A stretch of 64,000 nucleotides of DNA from Pantoea alfalfae. Its GTDB lineage: Bacteria; Pseudomonadota; Gammaproteobacteria; Enterobacterales; Enterobacteriaceae. The stretch lies in NCBI RefSeq assembly GCF_019880205.1, contig NZ_CP082292.1, positions 310,001 to 374,000 on the forward strand, in the 5' to 3' direction. The position numbers and the translations under genes are program-made. Below are positions 47,488 to 59,219 of this stretch, piece by piece (positions within the stretch are counted from its first letter, which is position 1; the number at the start of each line of letters is the position of its first letter). A model generated the notes under the pieces. That model was not told the DNA's origin and ran no database searches. It was given only the letters and a program-made list of their open reading frames with translations.

Positions 47488-47983
47488 AAGTGATTACCTC
47501 AATGGTGCCATAGGCTTTTAAGTCGCTGCCCGGAATCGGGGTTCTGGACGTTCTTAGCAGAGCATTTCTCAGCATGTCGAAATCGGATTGCCAGGCAAGA
47601 GTAATGCAACCCTCTGAGACATGACCAGGATGAAGCCTGAAACCGCCCCGGGCTACGCCCCGAAAGAATGTGCTATCGTCGATCATGTTATCTGCACGAA
47701 AAAGGGCAAACCATTCTGAATGATCAACATGATACTTAAACGCAGATTTTATTTCGTCAATTGCCCATGCTCTGACGCTGTTGATCCAACTACCAGAAGG
47801 GCGGTCAACAATGTAGTAACGTCCGGCAGGTAATGGTCCCTTATTAATTATCATCCCGCAACCACCCTTGTTACGATAGATGCCATTACCAGAAAACGCT
47901 AAAAACGTTCCTACTCCCGGAAAACTCAGTGGTGAATAATCAGCGTTATTGATTACAAACTTTCCGTATAAAGTCATAGCCAT
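47468..47983 (-). CDS. tlde1: Tlde1-like (DUF2778) type VI L,D-transpeptidase-fold effector
   Basis: A 171-residue protein of the DUF2778/Tlde1 type. Matching blocks are FSGNGIYRNKGGCG, GPLPAGRYYIVDRPSGS, SEWFALFRADNMIDDSTF and the catalytic region FRLHPGHVSEGCITL, with His118/His121 and Cys126 as the YkuD-like pair. Tlde1 toxins cut or exchange peptidoglycan tetrapeptides in the target periplasm after T6SS delivery. There is no signal peptide, as usual for T6SS cargo. Starts at 47983 and 47977 both have usable ribosome sites (AGAGG, AAAGGA). It heads an effector-immunity-hcp unit, the reverse of the common hcp-first order. Confidence 0.85.
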   Translation of the reverse strand: MAMTLYGKFVINNADYSPLSFPGVGTFLAFSGNGIYRNKGGCGMIINKGPLPAGRYYIVDRPSGSWINSVRAWAIDEIKSAFKYHVDHSEWFALFRADNMIDDSTFFRGVARGGFRLHPGHVSEGCITLAWQSDFDMLRNALLRTSRTPIPGSDLKAYGTIEVITYGDTCP

Positions 47984-48639
47984 TCCTTTGCCTCTGTTAT
48001 TTTTATTTGCATGCTAATACAAAGAAAAAAACAGACGAATGGCTATTTCTGTAAAAAATTAAGCTTGTGAAGCCGATTCACTTCCAGCCCTGTTGGTGTC
48101 CCAAATCCTGCCAATCCCAGAAACATGCCGTTAACCATCGCTTTACAACACGTTATCAGGTAGCTTTTCTTGATCATCGTTGTCTGCACTCCACGCTTCC
48201 GGAGGCTGACCAGGGTCGGCGGCAGAGCTATCGTTTCGATCCAGTAAAAAATGTTGCTTCATCAGTTGGGGCATTTCGGGCAGCTTAAATGAAAATAATC
48301 ATCCATTTACTTGGCATTTTCATCACTGTCGTACACGAAACAATCTACCGTTTCGCTTACTCAGTGATCTGCTTCCCTTTTTTGCCGATCGCTAAAGAAT
48401 ATTTTGCTTAAGTCCATGGCAACTCCCGTGACCAAGCTATGATTTAACCATGATGTGCCACAGGTCACTCTTGTGCTTTCCGGATTAAATGGTTGTGGTA
48501 CACGGCAAAAACACTTTTCCCACGGAATGGCCTGACTTCTTTGTCGTTGTACGTATGGCTCAATGAAGAGCAGCGCAGATGAACCGCGACAGGCCGTGTC
48601 GCGTTCATTTCGGCTGCCAATTATCACAGGAAGAAAGTC
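47984..48639. other. Spacer between the type VI satellite and glgB
   Basis: A 656-base region without a convincing gene. On the minus strand 48143-48274 is a 43-codon frame with a natural-looking acidic, Pro-rich tail (PGQPPEAWSADNDD). It is preceded in another frame by a short start MDDYFHLSCPKCPN (from 48306), as if a small zinc-knuckle gene had been frameshifted at the CCCC run near 48270. The right-hand part should contain the glgB promoter; the glgB ribosome site is AGGAAGAAAG at 48628-48637. Confidence 0.35.
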
Positions 48640-50823
48640 ATGTCAGAGCTTCCCGATCGCGATGCGATCAATGCCCTGTTTGCGGGTAATTATGCCGACC
48701 CTTTTTCGTTACTAGGGATGCACCGAACTCAGCAAGGCCTTGAAGTCAGGGCATTGCTTCCCGAAGCGCTTGAAGTGTGGGTCATTGAAACCTCCACCGG
48801 GCGCAAACTGGCTCAGCTGATGTGTGAAGATGCACGCGGCTTCTTCAGTGGCGTCATTCCACGCCGCAAAAACCCGTTCCGCTATCAGCTGGCGGTGAAC
48901 TGGCACGGCCAGCAAAACCTGGTAGACGATGCCTATCGCTTTGGTCCGCTGCTGCAGGAGATGGATCTGTGGCTGCTGGCGGAAGGGACACACCTGCGCC
49001 CTTATGAGACGCTGGGCGCGCACGGCGACGTCATTGATGGCGTCTTCGGCACCCGCTTCTGCGTCTGGGCACCCAACGCCCGTCGCGTGTCAGTGGTTGG
49101 CGATTTCAACTTCTGGGATGGCCGCCGTCATCCGATGCGTCTGCGTCAGGAGCTGGGCATCTGGGAGCTTTTTGTACCGGGCGCGGTCAATGGCCAGCTC
49201 TACAAGTATGAAATCATCGACGCCAATGGCGAACTGCGCATCAAAGCGGACCCGTACGCGTTTGAGGCGCAGATGCGTCCGCAGACTGCGTCGATGATCT
49301 GTGGTCTGCCAGAGCCGGTTGAGATGAAAGCGGAGCGCAAGGCGGCCAACGCCTTCGACGCGCCGATCTCCATCTATGAAGTGCATCTGGGCTCCTGGCG
49401 TCGTCACACCGACAACAACTTCTGGCTGAGCTACAAAGAGCTGGCTGAACAGCTGGTGCCCTACGTCAAAGAGATGGGCTTTACCCATATCGAACTGCTG
49501 CCGATCAACGAACATCCGTTTGATGGCAGCTGGGGCTATCAGCCGCTGGGCATGTATGCGCCGACCCGACGTTTTGGTACCCGTGACGAGTTCCGCGCCT
49601 TCATTGACGCCGCCCATGACGCGGGCCTCAACGTGCTGCTCGACTGGGTGCCGGGTCATTTCCCCAGCGATGATTTCGGTCTGGCGCGCTTCGACGGAAC
49701 GCAGCTCTATGAGCACAGCGACCCGCGTGAAGGCTTCCACCAGGACTGGAACACCCTGATCTACAACTTTGGTCGCCGGGAAGTGAGCAACTACCTGTCG
49801 GGCAATGCGCTCTACTGGACCGAACGCTTTGGCATCGATGGCCTGCGTGTGGATGCGGTCGCGTCGATGATCTACCGCGATTACAGCCGCAACGAAGGAG
49901 AGTGGGTGCCGAATCAGTTCGGTGGCCGCGAGAACCTCGAAGCGATCGAATTCCTGCGTTACACCAACCGCACGCTCGGCACTGTGGCATCCGGGTCGGT
50001 AACCATGGCTGAAGAGTCAACCGACTATCCTGGTGTGACGCGTCCGACCGAAGGCGGCGGGCTGGGCTTCTGGTTCAAATGGAACCTGGGCTGGATGCAC
50101 GACACGCTCGACTACATGCAGGTCGATCCCATCTACCGCAAGCACCATCACAACCTGATGAGCTTCGGCATGATGTACAACTACACCGAAAACTTTGTGC
50201 TGCCGTTGTCGCATGATGAAGTGGTGCACGGTAAGCGCTCAATTCTCGACCGTATGCCGGGCGACGCCTGGCAGAAGTTCGCCAACCTGCGTGCCTACTA
50301 TGGCTGGATGTGGGGCTTCCCGGGCAAGAAACTGCTGTTTATGGGCAACGAATTTGCTCAGGGCCGCGAGTGGAACCACGACGTCAGCCTGGACTGGCAC
50401 CTGCTGGAAGGGGATGACAACTGGCACAACGGCGTTCAGCGTCTGGTGCGCGATCTCAACCACACCTATCAGCACTACACGCCGTTGCATCAGCTCGACT
50501 TTGATCCGGCAGGGTTTGAGTGGCTGGTGGTGAACGATGCGGAACACTCCGTCTTCGCTTTCGTCCGCCGCGACCGTGAAGGCAACGAAGTAATCGTCAT
50601 CAGTAACTTCACCCCGGTGCCGCGTCCGGGCTATCGCTTTGGCGTTAATCAGCCTGGCTACTGGCGAGAAGTACTGAACACCGATCAGCATGAGTATCAC
50701 GGTAGTGACGTGCGCATTCATCGGGTGCATACCGATGAGCAGGAGAGCCACGGACGACCGCAGTCGCTGAGTCTGGATCTGCCACCGCTGGCAACAGTCT
50801 GGCTGGTGCGGGAGGCTGAATGA
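48640..50823 (+). CDS. glgB: GlgB, 1,4-alpha-glucan branching enzyme
   Basis: A 727-residue GH13 enzyme that makes alpha-1,6 branches in glycogen. It has an N1 domain, a CBM48 ([20 protein letters not shown], about 133-152), then the catalytic barrel with nucleophile Asp405 in [15 protein letters not shown] and acid/base Glu in [17 protein letters not shown] near 527 carries the third catalytic Asp. AGGAAG precedes the ATG. It overlaps glgX by 4 bases and heads glgBXCAP. Confidence 0.96.
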   Translation: MSELPDRDAINALFAGNYADPFSLLGMHRTQQGLEVRALLPEALEVWVIETSTGRKLAQLMCEDARGFFSGVIPRRKNPFRYQLAVNWHGQQNLVDDAYRFGPLLQEMDLWLLAEGTHLRPYETLGAHGDVIDGVFGTRFCVWAPNARRVSVVGDFNFWDGRRHPMRLRQELGIWELFVPGAVNGQLYKYEIIDANGELRIKADPYAFEAQMRPQTASMICGLPEPVEMKAERKAANAFDAPISIYEVHLGSWRRHTDNNFWLSYKELAEQLVPYVKEMGFTHIELLPINEHPFDGSWGYQPLGMYAPTRRFGTRDEFRAFIDAAHDAGLNVLLDWVPGHFPSDDFGLARFDGTQLYEHSDPREGFHQDWNTLIYNFGRREVSNYLSGNALYWTERFGIDGLRVDAVASMIYRDYSRNEGEWVPNQFGGRENLEAIEFLRYTNRTLGTVASGSVTMAEESTDYPGVTRPTEGGGLGFWFKWNLGWMHDTLDYMQVDPIYRKHHHNLMSFGMMYNYTENFVLPLSHDEVVHGKRSILDRMPGDAWQKFANLRAYYGWMWGFPGKKLLFMGNEFAQGREWNHDVSLDWHLLEGDDNWHNGVQRLVRDLNHTYQHYTPLHQLDFDPAGFEWLVVNDAEHSVFAFVRRDREGNEVIVISNFTPVPRPGYRFGVNQPGYWREVLNTDQHEYHGSDVRIHRVHTDEQESHGRPQSLSLDLPPLATVWLVREAE

Positions 50824-52802
50824 CCATTACTGCCGGAGATCCCGAACCGCTGGGTGCCAGTTATGATGGCAAAGGCGTTAACTTCACTCTGTTCTCACAG
50901 CATGCGGAGCGCGTAGAGCTCTGCCTGTTTGATGAACAGGGCGCAGAACAGCGTCTTGAGCTGCCTGGCCGCAGTGGGGATATCTGGCATGGTTATGTTC
51001 CGGCGTTAAAACCGGGACAGCGCTACGGCTACCGGGTGCATGGGCCCTGGGCGCCGCAGCAGGGACATCGCTTTAACCCGGCGAAGTTACTGGTCGATCC
51101 CTGCGCTCGCGCGGTGGAAGGCGATGTTCCGGATGACCCGCTGTTTCATGGCGGCGAGGCGCAACCCGATCCGCATGACAATGCGGCGATTGCGCCCAGG
51201 TCGCGGGTGGTCGCAGAGGATTTCGACTGGCAGGACGATGTCGCACCGTGCGTGCCGTGGGGCAACACGGTAATTTATGAAGCCCACGTGCGCGGCCTGA
51301 CGCAGCAGCATCCGGAAATTCCGGAAACGCTGCGCGGGACTTACGCGGCGCTGGGTCATCCTGTTATGGTGGATTACCTGCGCAAGCTGGGGATCACCAC
51401 CCTTGAACTGCTGCCCGTGGCCCATTTCGCCAGCGAACCGCGACTGTTGCAGCTCGGCCTCAGCAACTACTGGGGCTACAACCCCTTTGCGCTCTGGGCG
51501 GTGGACCCTCGTTACGCCTCCGGTCAGCCGGGCGTGACGCCGTTGCAGGAGTTTCAGCAGGCGGTCAAAAGCCTGCACGCTGCGGGTATCGAAGTGGTGC
51601 TGGATGTGGTGTTCAACCATACCGCCGAACTGGATGAGATTGGCCCGACAATCTCCATGCGTGGCATTGATAACGCCAGCTACTACTGGCTGGATGAGCA
51701 GGGCGATTATCAGAACTGGACCGGCTGCGGCAACACGCTGAATATCCACCATCCGCAGGTAATGGCGTGGGCCCTGGAGGCGCTGCGCTACTGGGTGCGG
51801 GTCTGCCACGTCGACGGCTTCCGCTTTGACCTCGCACCAGTACTGGGTCGTACACCCGATTACCAGCGTGATGCGCCCTTTTTCGAGGCGATACGCGCCT
51901 GTCCGCTGCTCTCCCAGGTCAAGCTGATTGCGGAACCCTGGGATATCGGCCCTGACGGCTATCAGGTTGGCCGTTTTCCGCCGCCGTTTGCCGAGTGGAA
52001 CGATAAGTTTCGCGACACCGCACGTCGTTACTGGCTGCACGGCGACGTAAGCAACGGCGACTTTGTTCGCCGCTTTGCCGCCTCCAGCGATCTCTACCAG
52101 CATGATGACCGGCTGCCACACGCCACGGTTAACCTGATCACCGCCCATGACGGTTTTACGCTGTGGGATGTGGTGAGCTTCGAACGTAAACACAACGAAG
52201 CGAACGGGGAAGAAAACCGTGATGGCCACGGTGATAACTACAGCCACAATCACGGCAAAGAGGGGCTGAACGTCAGCTTTGACGTGATCGAACGCCGCCG
52301 TCGCAGCGTACGGGCATTGCTGACGACGTTGCTGCTGTCACAGGGCACGCCGATGCTGCTGGCCGGCGATGAGCGCGGCCACACCCAGCACGGCAACAAC
52401 AACGCCTACTGTCAGGATAACGCTCTGAGCTGGCTTGACTGGCAGGCGGATGAGAAGGGATTAGTCGGATTCACCGCAGCACTGATTGCTCTGCGCCAGC
52501 GCATTCCGGCGCTGACCGCAGATCGCTGGTGGCAGGACGGTGACGGCAATGTGCAGTGGCTCAATGCCGGTGGCCAGCCACTGCAACACGATGAATGGGC
52601 ACAGGGGATGCACAGATTGCAGATCCTGCTGTCCGGCCGCTGGTTAATAACAATAAACGCCACGGATACGGTGAATGACATCGTGTTACCAGACGGAGAA
52701 TGGCGTGCCCTTCCTCCTTTCGCCGGGGACGACAACCCCATCCTGCTAACTGTCTGGCATGGTCCCGCACACGGTGTGTGCGTGTTCCAAAAGCAATCAT
52801 AA
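50820..52802 (+). CDS. glgX: GlgX, glycogen debranching enzyme
   Basis: A 660-residue GH13 isoamylase-type enzyme that removes short side chains left by GlgP from phosphorylase-limit glycogen. CBM48-like [18 protein letters not shown] lies near the N-terminus; the nucleophile is Asp337 in DGFRFDLA, the acid/base Glu372 in AEPWDIG, and the third Asp is in [13 protein letters not shown]. It overlaps glgB by 4 bases, and glgC starts 10 bases after it. Confidence 0.96.
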   Translation: MTITAGDPEPLGASYDGKGVNFTLFSQHAERVELCLFDEQGAEQRLELPGRSGDIWHGYVPALKPGQRYGYRVHGPWAPQQGHRFNPAKLLVDPCARAVEGDVPDDPLFHGGEAQPDPHDNAAIAPRSRVVAEDFDWQDDVAPCVPWGNTVIYEAHVRGLTQQHPEIPETLRGTYAALGHPVMVDYLRKLGITTLELLPVAHFASEPRLLQLGLSNYWGYNPFALWAVDPRYASGQPGVTPLQEFQQAVKSLHAAGIEVVLDVVFNHTAELDEIGPTISMRGIDNASYYWLDEQGDYQNWTGCGNTLNIHHPQVMAWALEALRYWVRVCHVDGFRFDLAPVLGRTPDYQRDAPFFEAIRACPLLSQVKLIAEPWDIGPDGYQVGRFPPPFAEWNDKFRDTARRYWLHGDVSNGDFVRRFAASSDLYQHDDRLPHATVNLITAHDGFTLWDVVSFERKHNEANGEENRDGHGDNYSHNHGKEGLNVSFDVIERRRRSVRALLTTLLLSQGTPMLLAGDERGHTQHGNNNAYCQDNALSWLDWQADEKGLVGFTAALIALRQRIPALTADRWWQDGDGNVQWLNAGGQPLQHDEWAQGMHRLQILLSGRWLITINATDTVNDIVLPDGEWRALPPFAGDDNPILLTVWHGPAHGVCVFQKQS

Positions 52803-52812
52803 GGAGTCAGAC

Positions 52813-54105
52813 ATGGTTAAGTTAGATAGAACAGATCACCTGATGCTGGCCCGCCAGCTCCCTACACAGACGGTTGCTCTGATCCTTGCCGGCGGACGCG
52901 GCACGCGCCTGGTCGATTTAACGGCCAAACGTGCTAAACCGGCGGTGCATTTCGGCGGCAAGTTCCGCATTATCGACTTTGCCCTTTCCAACTGCGTCAA
53001 CTCCGGTATCCGACGGATTGGCGTAATTACCCAGTATCAGTCCCATACCCTGACTCAGCATATCCAGCGTGGCTGGTCGATCTTCAATGAAGAGATGAAT
53101 GAGTTTGTCGATTTGCTGCCAGCGCAGCAGCGCTTTTCGACCGAACAGTGGTATCGCGGAACGGCCGATGCCGTGACGCAAAACCTTGATGTGATTCGCC
53201 GCTATCAGGCGCAGTACATTGTGATCCTTGCCGGGGACCACATTTATAAGATGGATTATTCACGCATGCTGCTGGATCACGTGGTGAACGAGGCGAAATG
53301 TACCATCGCCTGTTTACCCGTGCCGGTGCATGAGGCCACGGCCTTTGGCGTGATGGCGGTGAACGAAGATAACATGGTGATCGACTTCGTAGAGAAACCC
53401 GCGAAACCGCCCACCATGCCGGGTGATGACACGCAGTCGCTCGCCAGTATGGGGATCTACGTGTTTAACGCGGATTATCTCTATGCGCTGTTGGAGGAGG
53501 ATCTGCAGACGCCTGGCTCTAATCATGATTTCGGCAAAGATATCCTGCCGAAAATCGTGGCAAGCGGCGAAGGCTATGCGCACTCCTTTGCGCTCTCCTG
53601 CGTCCAGAACGATGACAATGCGCCGCCTTACTGGCGCGACGTCGGCACGCTGGAAGCCTACTGGCGCGCCAATCTCGACCTGGCATCGGTGATGCCTGAG
53701 CTTGATATGTATGACGTTACCTGGCCGATTCGTACTCACATGGAGCCGCTGCCGCCGGCGAAATTTGTTCAGGACCGTTCCGGCAGTCACGGAATGACTA
53801 TGAACTCGCTGGTATCGGGCGGTTGCATCATCTCCGGTTCGGTGGTGGTCAATTCAGTGCTGTTCCCACGCGTTCGCGTTAACTCGTTTTGCAATATTGA
53901 TTCAACTGTACTGCTGCCCGATGTGGTAGTGGGCCGATCGTGTCGCCTGCGTCGCTGCGTGATTGATCGTGCCTGCGAACTGCCGGAAGGCATGGTTATT
54001 GGCGAAAACCCCGATGAAGACAGTCGCCGTTTTCACCGTTCGGATGAAGGGATCGTACTGGTCACCCGCGCCATGCTGGCCAGGCTAGCCAAAGCGGGGC
54101 TGTAA
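52813..54105 (+). CDS. glgC: GlgC, glucose-1-phosphate adenylyltransferase
   Basis: A 430-residue enzyme that forms ADP-glucose from ATP and glucose-1-phosphate, the committed step of glycogen synthesis, allosterically set by fructose-1,6-bisphosphate and AMP. The nucleotide site [20 protein letters not shown] lies at about residues 22-41. A left-handed beta-helix C-terminal domain follows. AAGGAG at 52801-52806 sets the start at 52813; the longer frame from 52759 overlaps glgX. Confidence 0.96.
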   Translation: MVKLDRTDHLMLARQLPTQTVALILAGGRGTRLVDLTAKRAKPAVHFGGKFRIIDFALSNCVNSGIRRIGVITQYQSHTLTQHIQRGWSIFNEEMNEFVDLLPAQQRFSTEQWYRGTADAVTQNLDVIRRYQAQYIVILAGDHIYKMDYSRMLLDHVVNEAKCTIACLPVPVHEATAFGVMAVNEDNMVIDFVEKPAKPPTMPGDDTQSLASMGIYVFNADYLYALLEEDLQTPGSNHDFGKDILPKIVASGEGYAHSFALSCVQNDDNAPPYWRDVGTLEAYWRANLDLASVMPELDMYDVTWPIRTHMEPLPPAKFVQDRSGSHGMTMNSLVSGGCIISGSVVVNSVLFPRVRVNSFCNIDSTVLLPDVVVGRSCRLRRCVIDRACELPEGMVIGENPDEDSRRFHRSDEGIVLVTRAMLARLAKAGL

Positions 54106-54168
54106 GCGATAAGCGGAACTTACGCAATCGGCACGCGGAGCGTGCCGGATAACTTAATGAGGTCGAGG

Positions 54169-55602
54169 ATGCAGGTTTTACATGTCTGTTCAGAACTTTT
54201 CCCGCTGCTGAAAACGGGCGGACTGGCTGATGTAGTTGGGGCATTACCTCAGGCGCAGATTGCGGGCGGCACGGATACACGGGTACTGTTGCCCGCTTTT
54301 CCCGCATTGCGCAAAGGCATACCTGATCTCCAGGTCGTGACGGAGCGAGAGACATTTGCCGGTCATATACGTCTGTTATTTGGTGAATTTAATGGTGTGG
54401 GCATCTACTTAATTGATGCGCCTGGCCTCTACGATCGCCCCGGCAGTCCTTACCATGACGAGTCGCAGTTTGCGTATGTCGACAACTATCTGCGCTTTGC
54501 GCTGCTGGGTTGGGTCGGCTGTGAACTGGCGTGCGGCATGGACGCTATGTGGCGTCCCGAGATCGTGCATGCGCATGACTGGCATGCTGGCCTGACCTGT
54601 GCCTATCTGGAAGCGCGCGGTCGTCCGGCTAAATCAGTCTTTACCGTGCACAACCTGGCGTACCAGGGGCTATTCATGGCGCATCACATGGATGAGATTG
54701 GCCTGCCGTGGTCGTTCTTTAACATGCATGGGCTGGAGTTCTTCGGACAGATCTCCTTCCTGAAAGCGGGACTCTTTTACGCTGACCATATCACGGCGGT
54801 AAGCCCGACTTACGCTCATGAAATTACCTCTGCCGAATATGCTTATGGCATGGAAAGCCTGCTGGCACAGCGGATGCTGGAAGGCCGTCTTAGCGGGATC
54901 CTTAATGGCGTCGATCCCTCTATCTGGGACCCGGCGCACGATCTGCTGTTGAGCGCGCGCTATAACCGCGACACGCTGGAAGCGAAAGCGGAAAACAAAC
55001 GGCAGCTGCAGGTGGCGATGGGGCTGAAGGTGGATGATAAAGCGCCGGTATTCTGCGTGATCAGCCGTCTGACCAAACAGAAAGGGCTGGACCTGGTGCT
55101 GGAAGCGCTGCCTGGCCTGCTGGCGCAGGGCGGACAGCTGGTGCTGCTGGGACAGGGTGATGCCGAACTGCAACAGGGATTCCTGGCGGCGGCGGCGGAG
55201 CATCCGGGCAGTGTCGGCGTACAGATTGGCTATCACGAAGCGTTCTCCCACCGTATTGTCGGTGGCGCGGATGTGATCGTGGTGCCGAGTCGCTTTGAGC
55301 CCTGCGGCCTGACACAACTTTATGGCCTGAAGTATGGTACGTTGCCGTTAGTGCGCCGCACCGGCGGGCTGGCGGATACCGTCAATGACAGCTCTCTGGA
55401 GAACCTGGCCGACGGTATTGCCAGTGGCTTCAGCTTTGAAGATGCCAATGCCTGGTCGCTGTTACGGGCCATCCGGCGCGCGTTTGTGTTGTGGTCCCGT
55501 CCTTCACTGTGGCGTTACGTTCAGCGCCAGGCGATGGCGATGGACTTTAGCTGGCAGGTGGCCGCACAAGCCTACCGTGATCTCTACCAACGTTTGATGT
55601 AA
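54169..55602 (+). CDS. glgA: GlgA, glycogen synthase
   Basis: A 477-residue GT5 enzyme that transfers glucose from ADP-glucose to the growing alpha-1,4 chain. The ADP-glucose site KTGGLADV begins at Lys15, and the C-terminal ligand motif region [17 protein letters not shown] is intact. The ATG at 54169 gives [18 protein letters not shown], the family start; an in-frame ATG at 54142 is less likely. It lies 63 bases after glgC and 19 before glgP. Confidence 0.96.
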   Translation: MQVLHVCSELFPLLKTGGLADVVGALPQAQIAGGTDTRVLLPAFPALRKGIPDLQVVTERETFAGHIRLLFGEFNGVGIYLIDAPGLYDRPGSPYHDESQFAYVDNYLRFALLGWVGCELACGMDAMWRPEIVHAHDWHAGLTCAYLEARGRPAKSVFTVHNLAYQGLFMAHHMDEIGLPWSFFNMHGLEFFGQISFLKAGLFYADHITAVSPTYAHEITSAEYAYGMESLLAQRMLEGRLSGILNGVDPSIWDPAHDLLLSARYNRDTLEAKAENKRQLQVAMGLKVDDKAPVFCVISRLTKQKGLDLVLEALPGLLAQGGQLVLLGQGDAELQQGFLAAAAEHPGSVGVQIGYHEAFSHRIVGGADVIVVPSRFEPCGLTQLYGLKYGTLPLVRRTGGLADTVNDSSLENLADGIASGFSFEDANAWSLLRAIRRAFVLWSRPSLWRYVQRQAMAMDFSWQVAAQAYRDLYQRLM

Positions 55603-55621
55603 CGGATTGGGAAAACTGGAT

Positions 55622-58069
55622 ATGAATGCACCTTTCACTTACGCCTCACCAACGTTGACGGTTGATGCCTTAAAGCATTCGATTGCCTACAAACTGATGT
55701 TTACCATCGGCAAAGATCCCTCGATCGCCAACAAGCACGAGTGGCTCAATGCCTCGTTGCTGGCGGTGCGCGACCGGATGGTGGAGCGCTGGCTGCGTTC
55801 CAGCCGTGCCCAGCTCTCTCAGGATGTCCGCCAGGTCTATTACCTGTCGATGGAGTTCCTGATGGGTCGCACCTTAGGGAATGCCCTGCTGGCGATGGGG
55901 ATCTATGACGATCTCAACCAGGCGCTGGATGAGATGGGTCTGGATCTGGCCGAGCTGATGGAAGAGGAGAACGATCCGGGGCTGGGCAACGGTGGTCTGG
56001 GTCGCCTGGCGGCCTGTTTCCTCGATTCACTGGCGACGCTGGGCATGCCGGGCCGCGGTTATGGCATCCGCTATGATTACGGCATGTTCAAACAGAACAT
56101 TGTGGAAGGTGAGCAGAAAGAGTCGCCGGATTACTGGCTTGAGTATGGTAATCCATGGGAATTCCAGCGTTTCAATACCCGTTACAAAGTACGATTTGGC
56201 GGTCGCGTTCAGCACGAAGGCACCAAAGTGCGCTGGCTGGAGACTGAAGAGATTCTGGCGATGGCCTATGACCAGATCATTCCCGGCTTCGACACTGATG
56301 CCACAAACACCCTGCGGCTATGGGGCGCGCAGGCCAGCAACGAGATCAACCTCGGTAAGTTCAACCAGGGCGACTACTTCGCGGCAGTGGAAGACAAAAA
56401 CCACTCAGAGAACGTGTCGCGCGTGCTTTATCCGGATGATTCGACCTACTCAGGCCGTGAGCTGCGTCTGCGTCAGGAGTATTTCCTTGTCTCCGCGACG
56501 GTGCAGGACATTCTGAACCGTCACTGGCGGATGCATCAGACCTGGGACAACCTGGCGGATAAAATCGCCATTCACCTGAATGATACCCATCCGGTGCTGG
56601 CGATTCCCGAACTGATGCGCCTGCTGATCGACGAACATAAATTCAGCTGGGACAGCGCTTTTGACGTCTGCTGTCAGGTCTTCTCGTATACTAACCATAC
56701 GCTGATGACTGAAGCGCTCGAGACCTGGCCGGTCGATATGATCGGTAAGATCCTGCCGCGCCACCTCAGCATCATTTTCGAGATTAACGACTTCTTCCTT
56801 AAGACGATTCAGGATCACTATCCTGATGACCTGGATCTGCTGTCGCGCATTTCGATCATCGACGAGAACGATGGACGCCGGGTACGCATGGGCTGGCTGG
56901 CCGTCGTCGTCAGTCATAAAGTGAATGGCGTGTCAGAGCTGCACTCTAACCTGATGGTCCAGTCGCTGTTTGCCGACTTCTCCCGTCTGTTCCCGGGCCG
57001 CTTCTGCAATAAAACCAACGGCGTCACCCCTCGTCGCTGGCTGGCGCTGGCGAACCCGGCGCTATCAGAGGTACTGGATGAGGAGATTGGTCGCAACTGG
57101 CGTACCGATCTCAGCCAACTGGATGAGCTGAAAGCACAGATCGACTATCCGGCGTTTATTGAAAAAGTCGCGGTTGCCAAGCATCAGAACAAGCGTCGGC
57201 TGGCAGACTGGGTGGCGAAGAATCTGGATGTGGTGCTCGACCCGAACGCGCTGTTTGATGTCCAGATCAAGCGTATTCACGAGTACAAACGTCAGTTGCT
57301 CAACGTGCTGCATGTGATCACCCGTTACAACCGCATCAAGGCCGATCCGCAGGCGGATTGGGTGCCGCGCGTGAATATCTTTGCCGGTAAAGCAGCGTCG
57401 GCCTATTACGTCGCCAAGCATATTATTCATCTGATTAACGATGTCGCGAATGTGATCAACAATGATCCACAGGTGAAGAACAAACTGAAGGTGGTCTTCA
57501 TCCCGAACTACAGCGTGAGTCTGGCGCAGATCATTATCCCGGCGGCCGATCTCTCTGAGCAGATCTCGACCGCAGGGACGGAAGCGTCCGGCACCAGTAA
57601 CATGAAGTTTGCGCTGAACGGCGCGCTGACAATCGGTACGCTGGATGGGGCCAATGTTGAGATGCTGGATCACGTCGGGGAAGAGAACATCTTTATCTTT
57701 GGTAATACCACGCCGCAGGTCGAAGCGCTGCGTAAGGGCGGCTATAACCCGCGTGACTATTACGAAGGGGATGAAGAGCTGCACCAGGTGCTGACTCAGA
57801 TTGCCTCTGGCGTGTTTAGTCCGCAGGATCCGGGCCGTTACCGCAATCTGTTCGACTCTCTGGTTAACTTTGGCGATCACTACCAGTTACTGGCGGATTA
57901 TCGCAGCTATGTGGATACCCAGGATAAGGTGGATGCGCTCTACCGTAAACCGGATGAGTGGCAGCGCCGCGCGGCGAAAAATATCGCGGGCATGGGCTAC
58001 TTCTCGTCGGACCGTACCATCCAGGAGTACGCCGATGAGATCTGGAACATTACACCAATAAGGCTGTAG
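55622..58069 (+). CDS. glgP: GlgP, glycogen phosphorylase
   Basis: An 815-residue GT35 phosphorylase that releases glucose-1-phosphate from glycogen. The PLP-binding Lys662 lies in [19 protein letters not shown]; the N-terminal [19 protein letters not shown] and the arginine/His-rich [13 protein letters not shown] site are conserved. The start at 55622 gives [12 protein letters not shown], as in E. coli. It ends the glycogen operon. Confidence 0.96.
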   Translation: MNAPFTYASPTLTVDALKHSIAYKLMFTIGKDPSIANKHEWLNASLLAVRDRMVERWLRSSRAQLSQDVRQVYYLSMEFLMGRTLGNALLAMGIYDDLNQALDEMGLDLAELMEEENDPGLGNGGLGRLAACFLDSLATLGMPGRGYGIRYDYGMFKQNIVEGEQKESPDYWLEYGNPWEFQRFNTRYKVRFGGRVQHEGTKVRWLETEEILAMAYDQIIPGFDTDATNTLRLWGAQASNEINLGKFNQGDYFAAVEDKNHSENVSRVLYPDDSTYSGRELRLRQEYFLVSATVQDILNRHWRMHQTWDNLADKIAIHLNDTHPVLAIPELMRLLIDEHKFSWDSAFDVCCQVFSYTNHTLMTEALETWPVDMIGKILPRHLSIIFEINDFFLKTIQDHYPDDLDLLSRISIIDENDGRRVRMGWLAVVVSHKVNGVSELHSNLMVQSLFADFSRLFPGRFCNKTNGVTPRRWLALANPALSEVLDEEIGRNWRTDLSQLDELKAQIDYPAFIEKVAVAKHQNKRRLADWVAKNLDVVLDPNALFDVQIKRIHEYKRQLLNVLHVITRYNRIKADPQADWVPRVNIFAGKAASAYYVAKHIIHLINDVANVINNDPQVKNKLKVVFIPNYSVSLAQIIIPAADLSEQISTAGTEASGTSNMKFALNGALTIGTLDGANVEMLDHVGEENIFIFGNTTPQVEALRKGGYNPRDYYEGDEELHQVLTQIASGVFSPQDPGRYRNLFDSLVNFGDHYQLLADYRSYVDTQDKVDALYRKPDEWQRRAAKNIAGMGYFSSDRTIQEYADEIWNITPIRL

Positions 58070-58099
58070 GGTCGGACAGTATGCCTTTCTGACGTTCTT

Positions 58100-58121
58100 T
58101 GCGGCCGGGTAACCGGCCGCA
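58100..58121 (+). terminator. Likely glg operon terminator
   Basis: TGCGGCCGG / CCGGCCGCA form a 9-bp GC-rich stem with a 4-base loop, 31 bases after the glgP stop. The following TTGTCATCTTTTC is only moderately T-rich. Confidence 0.65.
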
Positions 58122-58292
58122 TTGTCATCTTTTCTCATGGCATTCCCGCCACCCCGTCGCTTTTTCAGAAGGTTCAGCGTCTTATGACCTCGGTGCCTGT
58201 ATCTGCCCACAGAGCGAACCAGATCATTACACTCTGGCTGAGAATCGCTACTATGCGGAAAAGCAAAACGATCCGACAGGCAACCGCAGCCC

Positions 58293-59219
58293 ATGAGTGA
58301 CAACATCAATCAGGAAATTACCTTCCGCAAGCTCAGCGTTTTTATGATGTTTATGAGCAAAGGGAATATCGCCCGCACAGCGGAAGCGCTGGCGCTGAGC
58401 AGTGTCAGCGTGCATCGCGCGCTGCACACGCTGGAAGAGGGCATTGACTGTCCGCTGTTTATTCACAAAGGCCGTAATCTGGTGCCGCTGCCTGCCGCCT
58501 GGACGCTGCTGGACTACTGTCGCGACGTGACTACCCTGATGGGTAAAGGTATTGAAGAGGCGCGCAAGGTGGCGGGTATCGGCGTGGGTCGTCTGCGGCT
58601 TGGCACACTCTACTCGCTAACGCTTGAAACCATTCCCCGGCTGATCATGGGCATGAAACTGCGTCGGCCCACGCTCGAGCTTGATCTGACCATGGGCTCC
58701 AATCAGATGCTCATGAATATGCTGGAAGATGACGCGCTGGATGCGATTCTGATCGCCACCGATGAGGGCGAACTCAGCGATGCGCATTTTGATGTGATTC
58801 CGCTGTTTGAAGACAGTATTTTTCTGGCTGCGCCAGCCGGGGAGACGCGGGAAAAAACCGGCCCGGTGGATCTGCGTGATTTTGCCGACCGGGATTTTGT
58901 TTCACTGGCTGAGGGATTTGCCACCTATACCGGTTCGCAGGAGGCGTTTCAGATAGCCGGATTTGAACCGCGCATAGTCACCCAGGTAAATGACATCTTC
59001 TCAATGATAAGCCTGGTGCAGGCGGGCATTGGCCTGGCGCTGATTCCGGGACGAATGAAGAAGGTGTATGAAAACAACATTCAGTTGCTGCCGCTCGCTG
59101 AGCCTTGTCAGATGCGTCAGCAGATCTCGATTGTCTACTCACATCGTCGCGAACGCGATAATGACCTGCTGGCCCTGGCGGCAGAAGGGCGGATGTACGC
59201 CCGCAGCCTTACTGACTGA
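58293..59219 (+). CDS. mdcR: MdcR, LysR-family regulator of malonate decarboxylase genes
   Basis: A 308-residue LysR-type regulator with an N-terminal winged helix-turn-helix (ARTAEALALSSVSVHRALHT, about residues 26-45) and a C-terminal effector domain, probably sensing malonate. It is convergent with mdcH and overlaps it by 11 bases; the mdcABCDEFGH-mdcR arrangement is the one known from Klebsiella. The glg operon lies upstream. The ribosome site is weak, with AGG about 13 bases from the ATG. Confidence 0.88.
   Translation: MSDNINQEITFRKLSVFMMFMSKGNIARTAEALALSSVSVHRALHTLEEGIDCPLFIHKGRNLVPLPAAWTLLDYCRDVTTLMGKGIEEARKVAGIGVGRLRLGTLYSLTLETIPRLIMGMKLRRPTLELDLTMGSNQMLMNMLEDDALDAILIATDEGELSDAHFDVIPLFEDSIFLAAPAGETREKTGPVDLRDFADRDFVSLAEGFATYTGSQEAFQIAGFEPRIVTQVNDIFSMISLVQAGIGLALIPGRMKKVYENNIQLLPLAEPCQMRQQISIVYSHRRERDNDLLALAAEGRMYARSLTD

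Noticed and set aside
48067-48288. 73-codon plus-strand frame in the asd-glgB gap
   Set aside because: It has no ribosome site and an unnatural Cys/His/Arg-rich composition, and the opposite strand reads more like protein there.
48361-48627. 88-codon minus-strand frame upstream of glgB
   Set aside because: It covers the expected glgB promoter and has no recognisable features; only its last 18 codons, from an internal Met, look at all protein-like.
51087-52253. Long 388-codon open frame antisense to glgX
   Set aside because: It lies wholly inside glgX on the other strand, its product has no recognisable domain, and such frames are common opposite GC-rich genes.
57065-57880. 271-codon open frame antisense to glgP
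   Set aside because: It shadows the conserved PLP-binding region of glgP, and its translation has no domain.
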